Source of the DNA: Kappaphycus alvarezii | Taxonomy: Eukaryota > Rhodophyta > Florideophyceae > Gigartinales > Solieriaceae | Length of the DNA: 64,000 bases | NCBI GenBank assembly: GCA_002205965.3 | Contig: NADL03000491.1 | Coordinates: forward strand, 124,001-188,000 | Direction: 5' to 3' | Part shown: piece by piece, positions 55,401 through 64,000 of the stretch | How positions within the stretch are numbered: position 1 is the first letter of the stretch | How the letters are laid out: each line of letters opens with the position of its first letter | The notes under the pieces: model-generated | Told to the model about the DNA's origin: nothing | Seen by the model: only the letters and a program-made list of their open reading frames with translations | Databases searched by the model: none | Program-made: the position numbers and the translations under genes

Positions 55401-56895
55401 AAGCCTTTTGATTCCTGCGTACCCAATTTCTGTGTTCAATATCAACCTTTCTCATTTCTAGTCCATCCAGGAATTTAATTAGTCCGTCAATATTAGCTTC
55501 GTACTCGTTATTGTTCGGCACTTGCACCTCGGCAACTCCGACGATGTTCTCGGAAGCTTTTTCATTTGGAATCAGTGGATCCCTCAAGCGGGATAGGTAG
55601 TCGGCAGGCTGATTATTGCGTCCGGGCCTATACACAATTTCAAACCGATATTCTGCGAAAATGTCGAGCCATCGGGCCAAGCGGTGATGTACATCTTTCT
55701 TTTGGAATGCTGTCTTAAGTGCCTGGTGATCAGTTATCAAGACAAATTTCTCGAGTGATAAAAGGTATACGCGAAACTTTTTCAGTGCGAAGACAACAGC
55801 GAGCGCTTCTTTTTCGCAGACTGAGTATCTCCTTTCCGCATCATTCAGAGTGCGACTTGCGAATTGAACCGGGTGTAGTCTTCCGTTTTCATCTTTTTGG
55901 GACAAAACGGCACCCAAAGACCGTTCTGAGGCATCTGTCTCCACAACAAATGGTCTCTTGAAATCTGGATACATGAGCACTGGGGGACACATAGCTTATC
56001 TTTAAGCTCTTCAAATGCGGTTTGCATTTCCTTGTTCCATAAAAATTTTCCGTTCTTTGTTGTGCTGGCATGTAACGGTGCTGCAGTCTTGGCGAAATCT
56101 TTGATAAATCTCCTGTAATATGAGGCCAGTCCTAAGAAGCTTCGAACCTCCGTCTTTGAAGCGGGCCTTGGTGCCAACTTGATTTTTTTCGTTTTCTCTG
56201 GATCCACTTTAATTCCCTCTTGATCGACGATATGACCGAGTAATTGGATAGACGTTTTCGCAAAGAAGCATTTGCTTAACTTAATTTTCAGGCTGTACGC
56301 AGCTATTTCTCCACCACGTCTTGACATGCGATATGTGCTGATCCAAGGTTTTTGAGAATATTACACATCATCGATATAAACTCTTGCAAATGGAAGTCCT
56401 TTCAAAACCTCGTTCATCATTCTTTGGAATGTAGCTGGGGCATTCATGAGACCAAAAGGCATCACTTCGAACCTGAATGTACCGGCTTTGCTGGTAAAAG
56501 TTGTTTTTTCCTTGCATTTTTCATCCAATGGAATCTGCCAATAACCAGTGTAAAGATCAATTGAGGTGAAGTATCTCCCGTCCTTCAAGTCCTCGAGGAT
56601 TTCCTCCATATTTGGAATCGGAAATCGATCGGGTATCATTCTCTGGTTCAGTTGTCGGTAATCGACGCAAAAGCGAGTTTCCATCCTTCTTTGGTGCGAC
56701 CACAACTGGAAATGACCATGGGGATGAAACTGGCCGAATAATATCATTTTCCAGCATACTTGTAACATTCTCTGAGATAAATTGGTCATATTTTGGCGGT
56801 TGACGTCTAGGCCTGTGGTAAATTGGTTGAGTATCGGTAAGTTCAAATGAGTGAGTGACCGGTACACTTGCTTGTCTTAATCGGAAACGCTCCAT
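55300..56895 (-). pseudogene. Gypsy reverse transcriptase-RNase H (frameshifted)
   Basis: RT text: YHRPRRQPPKYDQFISENVT, SSPWSFPVVVAPKKDG, RFCVDYRQLNQRMIPDRFPI, GRYFTSIDLYTGYWQIPLDE, FEVMPFGLMNAPATFQRMMN and ARVYIDDV, with both Asp clusters intact. Then SFLGLASYYRRFIKDFAKTA and RNase H: VVETDASERSLGAVLSQKDE, YSVCEKEALAVVFALKKF, LITDHQALKTAFQKKDVHHR. Shifts occur near 56690 (A-run), 56363 and 55990 (C-run). All catalytic residues are otherwise present, unlike in the old copy at 15-16 kb. Confidence 0.85.
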
Positions 56896-57105
56896 GCAAT
56901 TACTTCGGAAGATGTTAACATGTCGGATATTATCATTGAGGCGGGGGCTGGAAGGTGCTGTACTTTTTCTTGAATTTCTCCAATTTGGCGCTGGTCCTTT
57001 TCTTGATCCTCACCCTCCAAATTTTGAAGGACCTCTTCCGGCGTGCTCACATCTTCAGATATGGAATTCGATATATTCTTGTTTTCCTGCAATTGTAATC
57101 TTCTT

Positions 57106-59112
57106 TCATGCCCGAATTCCGTCCTTTGATTCGATATTATCGCAAAAAGAAACACATTCAGGTGTCAAACCTACCCTAGAATTCCATTCTTCATCTGTTT
57201 CAAACCCAGAATCATAATCGTCCCATGTCATGTTCATTGTCCCCCGAGCGTACCCTTTCTCACTTCCGAAAGTGTTAGTTGGTTCGGAATCTTCGCTGTC
57301 ATAGCTAGAAGTGAAATCTTCACTGTCCGTCTCTCTTAGATCTTCCGGATGTGTGCTTTTGTCGAAATCCAGGGGCATCTTCACGTTTCTGCCGTCAACA
57401 TTAACTGAAACGATTTGGTTGCCCAAGTCAATGCAGGTCCCTAGTCTTTCCATGGTAGGACAGCCAATGATTGCATCGAAAGGGAGCTCCGGCATGACGA
57501 GAAAGTCTACATCAACTTTAGAGTCCCCAAAGAACACGGAAACCTTGTCAACAGTGCCCATGCATTTTGAGACGGTTCCATCCGCCACAGTTATTCTTCG
57601 AGTAGTTGGAATAATTTCAGACCTAATCTGTCACCAAAGTTTCTGAGATAAGGTTTGGAACAGCGCCCGAATCGAAAAGAGCTTGGGTTTTCATTCCCAA
57701 TACTTTGACTGGTACTAGTTTAAGACGTCTTGGTGCTGTCGAGGCCGATTGAAGAAACAGTTTCTTACCCTTAGCGGACTTATTAGACCTGATAATTTTT
57801 TTGAGTTCTTTTCTCGCATCCTCTGCGTCGCCCCTCAAAAGTTGACCAAACGTTATCCCAGTTGGGGCCGATGCAAGCTCAGCCACCAAATTGTACTTCT
57901 TCACATATTCTAGTACGTCCTTCGGGATACTCTTAAATTTCTTACTCTTTCTCGTCTTCTTGGCCGAAGTGTTTCCCACCCCTGGAACAACTTGATCAAG
58001 CCTCTTGGTTCGAGGAGGTACAGGTGCTGGGATATGCTCCAGCATTCCATAATCTAGCCTAGGTTTTTTCGACAAAACGTTCCCTTCCCCATCCCTTTTT
58101 GTCACATTAACTTGACTGATTTCTTCAGCGATGGATACATTACCGGCATCCGCCAACCTTTGATCCTTCCTGTTTTGTAAGATTTTCATCTCTGGTCCTG
58201 ACTCACTCCTCGCGTCCGATAAATTTGCTCTTCTGTTGTCTTTAGACCAGCAGTTACTTTCATGATGCCCGTAACGACCGCACTTTCCACAACGAGTGTT
58301 TCTATGTGGATTATCAGGACACCTATTTGCAAAGTGTCCAGGCTTGTGACAGTAGGAACAGACTTCTGCGGCCTTGGGGGCCCCAGACTGGTTCTTCTTA
58401 ATGGTAAGAGTAAGGCTTTCCAACTGCGAGGTTATCATGTCAAGTCGATTATCGAATCGGGTTTCCAACCTTTCTTCCAAGTTTTTGACATCGCTCCTGA
58501 CTGATTCCAATGCTGCTGCGCTAGTAGCTGGCCTTTGATAATTCTTTTCAGGATGCACGATCGGCATAGATGTACGGGTTTCCCTCGGTATTTCACTTAG
58601 TGACTGAAACGTCTCCGAATTTTTGACAAATTCTACTATGGTACCCTTCAGTTCATTAAAAGTGTGAGGGCCCTTGATGAGGAGGAAATCGGAGAGCCGC
58701 TTATCCCCATCGCCGCCTTACGCAGCATTCCGTACTTGGCTTGGGCGTTGAACCCAGCCTTTTCATAGAGATCACACAAGTATACCAATGAGCTTAACAA
58801 ATCGTCGAAGTTGAGCCGGGCCTCTATGGCGGTACGAATCATCTCATCTGGTTCTACCTGCTTAGCATATTCTTTCACAAGCCACTCACATACCTCACCG
58901 AAGTTACGCCCATTCCCGTTAAGAGACCACCCGTTGATAAACTTGGCCTTATATTTGTGCTTTGCGTCACCATGAAGATAGGCGAAGATACTTTCGGCCT
59001 TCTCTTCATCGCTCTTCTCACGCATCACAACGTTGACATATGTATAGAGAAACTCCTCAACGTCTTCATTCTTGCCCCCTGTGAACGTTATACGAGCAGC
59101 GTTGAGATCCAT
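57106..59112 (-). pseudogene. Gypsy gag-protease (frameshifted)
   Basis: The ATG at 59112 opens MDLNAARITFTGGKNEDVEE with a capsid-like region (FAYLHGDAKHKYKAKFINGW, FGEVCEWLVKEYAKQVEPDE). After a shift near 58700 in a G-run, the frame ending at 57623 has two perfect CCHC zinc knuckles, CSYCHKPGHFANRC and CGKCGRYGHHESNC, and a nuclear-basic stretch. The protease follows with QALFDSGAVPNLIS (Asp-Ser-Gly) and, after another shift near 57625, ELPFDAIIGCPTMERLGTC. The first ATG lies about 75 bp after the primer-binding site, as expected for gag. Confidence 0.8.
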
Positions 59113-59185
59113 GATTACAGAAAAGAAATCCCCTCGAATGGTTCCCTAAGACTGCTCAACTCGAATACCTCGGGTGCAACCCCCT

Positions 59186-59199
59186 CCACAAGAGTACCA
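59186..59199 (-). promoter_or_regulatory. Young Gypsy primer-binding site
   Basis: In element sense TGGTACTCTTGTGG begins two bases after the 5' LTR. It is identical to the site at 18731-18744 in the old element. The tRNA it pairs with was not identified. Confidence 0.8.
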
Positions 59200-59201
59200 A
59201 A

Positions 59202-59920
59202 TGATAGGGGTAAATCGTCGGGAGAAGAGATACTTAGAACCAACTACCCCAAGACGGAGGTGTTGCGAGCGACAAAAGTGCTACCGTGGTATAGTTGAAC
59301 AAATAAAAAGGAGTGTATATGGGAGAGAGTTGAGAGGGCTACAAGCAAGTATAAAAGGGGCAGGGTCTACCACTGATGCTCTGCGACCAGCTTAGGAAAA
59401 AGTTTTCTAGGGTCTGAAGTTGACTCTCAACTTCCTACTACTCGGAGCTTGACCTGAAGTTGTCTGCCAACTTGCTTGACCTCTCAAGGAGGAAGCACTT
59501 TACTCAGCTTATATAGACTTTCGGCTAATCCTAAAGTCTCAATCAAACATACTAAATACCATAAAACGCATTCACGGGAATCGTGTGAACCAGAGAGACC
59601 ATTAGAAGATATTTCCTCAAGGTAAATATCTAGGTGCCATACCCATGCCAGCCACCCATCGGCCAGGGGTGGGAATTGATGTGGCCATTATATAGACCTT
59701 TCAGAGTCACTCGTAGTATCACCCACAACCTAGAACTGTACTGACATCCACTATGACAGCGTGTCCTAAAATAAAAAATCAACCGATGAATTTGCCACAC
59801 TCACCCAAATTAAAAATATCTTGCAAATTCAAAAACTGTAAAAATATCTTCCCAGTTCCAATACTGTATACAATTATGGTCCTCATCTAAATTTTTTCGT
59901 GTGCGAATTTGCGCACATCA
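59202..59920 (-). mobile_element. 5' LTR of the young Gypsy
   Basis: 719 bp, TGATAGGGG...CACATCA on the plus strand, essentially identical to 52453-53172 apart from one missing C. Such identity indicates a very recent insertion or gene conversion. Confidence 0.9.
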
Positions 59921-60285
59921 GAGTCCTTGAAGATATTTACACTACAGTGGGAGCAAACAAGTCACTGCCAGTAAGCTGAACTTCGCACCATCATGGATCA
60001 TCGAGCAGGCATTCGACAATGAATTCACCGACAATTGGGCCGATGCATTTGAAGCAGTTGAAGAGAGAACTCTGCCGCACAGGGCTAACATTATCACGTC
60101 ACACGTGGTGTATAAGGTAAAGACGGAAAAGAATGGCAAGCGTAAACTTAAGGCGAGGATTGTACCCCATGGTAACAAAGATAATGAGAAAGAGAAAATT
60201 AGAAAAGATTCCGCCACTGCACAAATCGGAATAATCCGTCTTCTTCTCTCTATCGTTAGTATAGATGGCCTTGAACTAATATCTG
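59921..60285 (+). pseudogene. Start of Copia reverse transcriptase (continuation of the split Copia)
   Basis: Text reads LPVSKLNFAPSWIIEQAFDN, WADAFEAVEERTLPHRANII, TSHVVYKVKTEKNGKRKLKA and RIVPHGNKDNEKEKIRKDSA, then IIRLLLSIVSIDGLELIS. This is the entry of Copia RT (HxVYKVK...KLKARIVPHG). It continues the element whose integrase ends at 52452. The RT is cut at about 60285 where the non-LTR sequence begins, before its catalytic Asp. Confidence 0.75.
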
Positions 60286-61930
60286 TGCCCCTCCAGTCCC
60301 CGGCGACACCGGGCGCGTCCGTCGGGCAGAGGCCCTTTGCGCTTATGTAAGATTCTCTAAGGCCATGCGTGCCCTCCACAATGGCCCGCTCGCTGACGTC
60401 AACGACCCAGCGAAGATTCAGTGGCTCAGGGCCCTGAACCCGTCCCCTCGACGCACTGATTCTTCGATCCGGGACGGCCGCCTCTCGCCGCCCCCGTTCA
60501 TCTTCAATGCCGCTGTGGAACATGCGGTCCGCGGCTTCCCGAAAGACACCACCGCCGGACCTGAACGAACGCAATCCCGCTATTTCCACCTCTTGGTCAA
60601 GACGCGCGTCAGTCCTGAAGCCGTAGTGACCGGTTTTCATGTCCTGACACAGCTCGTTTCCCGGCTCGAACGTGGGAAAATACCGGACAATGTGCTCCCC
60701 ATTGTGGCAGTGGCGACGCTCCTCCCGCTCAAGGAGATATCAGACAAGCTCCGCCCGATCGCCATCAGGTCCGTGCTCTGCCGGATAGTGACGAAGGCAT
60801 TGCTTTCTACTGCCGCAGCCGATTCACACTCAGTACTTTCGCCACATCAGGCTGCCAACGGTGTCAAAGCCGGGTTGGACTCTATTATCCATGGTACTGT
60901 GTCGCTTTTCCGCAACCCGAATGTCGCCAAGGTCCTCATATATGCCAACAACACCTTTAACTGTGTTGATCGGAAGTCTATGCTTGACCACCTATCAATG
61001 CTTGCCCCCTCGCCATCCCACGTCGTTGACACGATGCACTGCCGCATAGAACCGCCTTTGCTCATCCCGAACCGTGATCGCACCGTCATACTAAGTGCCC
61101 AGGGCACCCAGCAGTGTGTCCCGACCAGCATGTTGTTGTTCCCGCTTACAATCCAACACCTCATCCGTCGGGTAGCTCATATCCCCAGCATTGCTCTCTG
61201 CCAATGGTTCCCTGATGATGGCACGATCTTCGGGACCCTTGGCGGTATCAGTTAGGCACTCAGGCTCCTCGCTCGAGATGGCGCCACGGGTGGCTTCCAA
61301 GTCAACCCACCGAAGACACCGATCTTTTGGCCTCACGTCATGCCTCCTGATCGAGCAGCCTTACTGGCGGAATTCCCTCTTGCCGAATAACCGCGAGACG
61401 GCTTTCTGCTGCTCGGGGTCCCCATTGGCAACAGAGCGTTCACGGACAGTTTTCTACGGTCCAAAATCGCCCAGTGCCGCCGCACCCCGGACCGTCTCCT
61501 GATGGTCCGTGACGCCCTAACCTGTTTCCACATGCACCGGATTTGTGCCTATGTATGCCTCCTAACGCATGCATTCAAGCACTGTGATCTGCGCTCAGCT
61601 GAGTCTGTTGCCGAAGAGTTCGATAACCTAAAATGGTCAGCATACGAAAAGTCATATGGAGTCGCACTCACGGACCGAGCCTGGGACCAAGTCTGCCTCC
61701 CCATGCACCTCGACGTACAAGCCTTCGAGAGCATCCCTTCGTTCCTCCATGGTGCAGCCGCCACCTGTATCATTGAGGCAGCACCCGCATGGCAGCAAAC
61801 GTCCGCATAGGCCACGCCGTTTGCTTGTGCACCAGCTTCTGCCCGTTTCCGCGGCGACCGGTCCTTACTCTTGCGCCAGGCTTGGACTTCTCCCCGCCGT
61901 TTGGCCCTGCATATTCCTGTGATTGTTGAC
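60286..61930 (+). pseudogene. Non-LTR retrotransposon reverse transcriptase (degenerate)
   Basis: The frame open from the junction to a stop at 61253-61255 reads VRRAEALCAYVRFSKAMRAL, IPDNVLPIVAVATLLPLKE, SDKLRPIAIRSVLCRIVTKA, HQAANGVKAGLDSIIHG, VLIYANNTFNCVDRKSML, GTQQCVPTSMLLFPLTIQHL and CQWFPDDGTIFGTLGG. This is the order of RT motifs in non-LTR elements. FPDD is the catalytic DD block, but the first catalytic Asp (usually Asp before xxNAFN) is Tyr in LIYANNTFN, so activity is unlikely. After the stop, other frames (61502-61810: ICAYVCLLTHAFKHCDLRSA) continue the protein. Confidence 0.75.
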
Positions 61931-62749
61931 TGATATGGATAAATCGTCGGGAGAAAAGATACTCAGAACCGAATACCCCATGAAGGAAGTGTTACAAGCG
62001 ACAAAAGTGCTACCAGGGTATAGATGATCGAGCAGAAAGAGGTGAATAAGGACAAAAGTTAAGAGGGCTACAAGAGAGTATAAAAGGGGCAGGATATAAC
62101 ACTGATGCTCTGTGACTAGCGTGAGGAAAACTGTTCTCAGGTCTTAATTTAACTCTCAACTTTCTAAATATTCAGGATTTGACTTGAAGTTGTCTGCCAA
62201 TTTGTTTGACCTCCACAACAGGGAGCAGTTTACTCTACTCATGTAGAATGTTTGGCTCTCCCGATGTCTCAAACAAACAGACTAAGGATCACGAAATGCA
62301 TCAAATGGAATATTTTCAACGAGAAAGGCCAACAGCAGATCCCATCAAGATAAATATCTAGATTTCCTCGTCCAAATATTAGTCCTCGAGATCAGATCCG
62401 AACAATTCCTCCAAAATATTCATGCTTCCAATGCAGGCCACGAATATTCCTTCGAGTGGTTCACAGCAGCTGACATATCTAAATCACTAAAAATATCATT
62501 ATTCAGCTCCATGACCGGTGCCCCTGGTTATCCCCTCTTACCTCCTTTTATTCAGTTTCACACTCAAGAAATATGTGTCACCTGAGCAGTACCTATGCCA
62601 GCGCAACACCGCTACAGTACAGTTCTCAGCATCCCTCTAGAAATACTTGAAAATAAATTTGGTAATACAGCTCCAGCGCAGCCAGGGCAGCATGCCAGCT
62701 CAGCCGGCGCTGTAATGATTTTCTTCGCTCGCCAGTTTAGATTATATCA
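61931..62749 (-). mobile_element. Solo Gypsy LTR, acidic-ORF subtype, inside the non-LTR element
   Basis: The plus-strand left part (TGATATGGATAAATCGTCGG, GAGTATAAAAGGGGCAGG, GTTGTCTGCCAATTTGTTTGACC, AAGATAAATATCTAG) follows the young LTR for about 420 bp; the rest is the acidic-ORF insert. It ends AGATTATATCA, giving TGATAT/ATATCA inverted termini. It is flanked by TTGAC on the left and TCGAC on the right, a 4-of-5 target duplication. Non-LTR coding sequence resumes on its right. These edges are the best evidence that the acidic ORF is part of the LTR. Confidence 0.7.
62360..62530 (-). pseudogene. Acidic LTR-embedded ORF, copy 5 (partial)
   Basis: Minus-strand text: MELNNDIFSDLDMSAAVNHS, then in another frame GSMNILEELFGSDLED and a stop. 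LDMSxxxxHS and MNILEELFGSDLE are the closing motifs of copies 1, 2 and 4 (ELDMSEGAIYHS; DILDEFFGSGLE). It lies between the LTR's TATA-like region and the LTR end. Confidence 0.55.
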
Positions 62750-62754
62750 TCGAC

Positions 62755-63512
62755 CTATCGAAAGATGACCCTCCCAATCTAGCTGATTCACCCACCAACA
62801 CTGTAATCCTTCTAAAAAGAGTGCAGTGAGAGGCGCAGGCAAGGGTTCATTGGGATGACGAAGCCTGGGCGACCGCCCAAAACCCGAATGCTTAAAGCGA
62901 CTCGACGTCCTCCATCGCATCCGTGGCTTTTAGTTCCGCCGCAGCCTAGCTGCGGCCTTTCTCCTCGCCCGTTTTACTGATGCCATAAAGTTACTCTCAA
63001 CCTAAGGCAGCAACAGAGGTGCACACAACACACTGGCAGACCATGCTCCGCTGCCACCTAGGACTGCCAGTGTACGATGACCCGATGCTCCTCTGCTGCC
63101 ACCACTGTGACCGCCCCTTGGACACCTTCGGGGATCACGAAGCCGACCTTCGCTGCCCTAGTTTCGACAGGCGGCAACGCCATGACTCGCTCTGTTATGC
63201 CTTTGCGACATACGTTACCCGTGCCGCGGGTCTGGATACTCGACAGAGGCTGCGGTCCTCGTCCCGGGCACTGAGCTCCGGCCCGCCGATATCATCAAAG
63301 AGCTCCCTCCAACCACGAAAGTCACGGCGTGGCGCCACATTGCATGTGACATCACAGTCGTCTTGCCGTTCAAGGCGACTGTTCGCACCATGGCGACCCA
63401 GTTTGCCAGTGGCGCTGGTGAAGTGGCAGCCTGCGGCAAGGTTACACCTCTGGAACGCAACCTTGCTCGACGCCTTCCCGCTCCAATAACTGACTCATTT
63501 TCTGTTCCATAA
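62755..63512 (+). pseudogene. Non-LTR retrotransposon C-terminus with RLE-like domain
   Basis: After the solo LTR the protein resumes: HTTHWQTMLRCHLGLPVYDD, CCHHCDRPLDTFGDHEADLR, CPSFDRRQRHDSLCYAFATY and VTRAAGLD. After a shift it runs LRPADIIKELPP, HIACDITVVLPFKATVRTMA to a stop at 63510. CxxC...GDH...C is a zinc-binding motif, and RPADI...DITVV the restriction-like endonuclease core. It matches the copy at 390-1145 block for block. The restriction-like endonuclease normally nicks the target site for priming. Frameshifts make it inactive. Confidence 0.75.
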
Positions 63513-63529
63513 ACGCCAAATTTCATGTT

Positions 63530-64000
63530 TCGACCCCTCGCGTTTGATTCTTTGGGCGCTCCTTCGGTCCTCCGATATTTCTTAAAGCTAACATCTTATT
63601 AATAGCCGTCAAATAATAAAGTAGGCATGTTTTACCCCTGGGAGACTGGGCGGGGTTGAAGCTGATCTCCTTGATGATCTTCCCCTCGCTCTCGACGCTT
63701 TGCCCCCTATGATGGTCCGCCTCGATCAGTAGGTGGTCCTCAAATCATCCTGGCGGTCTTTGGATGATCTTAGTCTTCAGCAGAACTTCCGTTCCTTGGC
63801 GGGGAAACACAAGGTTCCCATGAAGGATATGGGACTAATCGATATTCAATATCCGGGCATGAGCTGTAACCTCTAAGTCGGACATCTTGATTGTTGTTGA
63901 GAAAGACTAAAACTTGGGGATAATGTTCAGATAGGTTTGCGATAAGTCTCTGGCAGCTACTTCCCCATATCTTCCTACAGAGTAATGATATATTACTTCC
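63530..64000 (-). pseudogene. Fragment of Gypsy ORF3 (runs off the window)
   Basis: From about 63530 the plus-strand text follows 53600-54050 of the young Gypsy: TAGCCGTCAAATAAT, CCCTGGGAGACTGGGCGG, CTCTCGACGCTTTGCCCCC, AAGGTTCCCATGAAGGATATGGGAC, GAGCTGTAACCTCTAAGTCGG, GATAATGTTCAGATAGG and AGAGTAATGATATATTACTTCC. It spans the linker and the C-terminal part of module A, with stops. The element continues past the window edge. The non-LTR 3' end abuts it directly. Confidence 0.75.

Larger units (their letters stand above)
53173..59201 (-). mobile_element. Young Gypsy element, internal region
   Basis: About 6.0 kb on the minus strand, in order gag, protease, RT, RNase H, integrase, then a third ORF before the 3' LTR. 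LTR-to-LTR length is 7468 bp. It sits inside a Copia polyprotein between integrase and RT. Flanks are GTATCAC on the left and GAGTCCT on the right, so no 4-6-bp target duplication is visible. Coding frames are interrupted by several single-base shifts. Confidence 0.9.

Overview
The window reads as nuclear DNA of a photosynthetic eukaryote, most likely a red alga (inference). The evidence is a plastid-type 3-oxoacyl-ACP synthase with an N-terminal targeting extension and one 106-bp GT-AG intron, surrounded by LTR retrotransposons, a non-LTR retrotransposon with a restriction-like endonuclease tail, and PIF/Harbinger, piggyBac and pogo DNA transposons. Only two genes look like host genes: an NAD+-dependent DNA ligase (LigA type, about 40.76-43.50 kb) and KAS II (43.94-45.49 kb). 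They lie on the same strand, 443 bp apart. Nearly everything else is mobile-element sequence at different stages of decay.

Layout. 0-7 kb: remains of a non-LTR element (-), an LTR carrying an acidic ORF, a Harbinger transposase/Myb-like pair, a second such LTR, then a degraded Gypsy LTR. 7-14 kb: AT-rich sequence, mostly unassigned, with a piggyBac-like fragment. 14-20 kb: a very old Gypsy element on the minus strand whose primer-binding site is still legible. 20-26 kb: mostly unassigned, with one more acidic-ORF LTR. 26-30.8 kb: an old Copia element holding an antisense ORF between RNase H and its 3' LTR. 31-40 kb: several Harbinger pieces, including one full-length Myb/SANT-like ORF, and two strand-asymmetric GC-rich tracts. 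40.7-45.5 kb: the host genes. 46-47.7 kb: a pogo-like transposase pseudogene (-). 47.7-60.3 kb: the 3' end of one Copia and the 5' part of another sharing a single LTR; the second Copia is split by a young Gypsy element (52453-59920) whose 720/719-bp LTRs appear to differ by one indel. 60.3-64 kb: a non-LTR element interrupted by a solo LTR, then a fragment of Gypsy ORF3.

Most notable: (1) a bacterial-type NAD+ ligase in a eukaryotic nuclear setting; (2) a recurrent acidic protein encoded inside the U3 part of one Gypsy LTR subfamily; (3) an extra third ORF in the young Gypsy built from two copies of a domain I do not recognise; (4) an antisense ORF in the old Copia. The young Gypsy has several frameshifts, the readable ones being single-base shortfalls in homopolymers, despite near-identical LTRs; this may be consensus error. 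All assignments come from reading the sequence and its translations; no database search was run.
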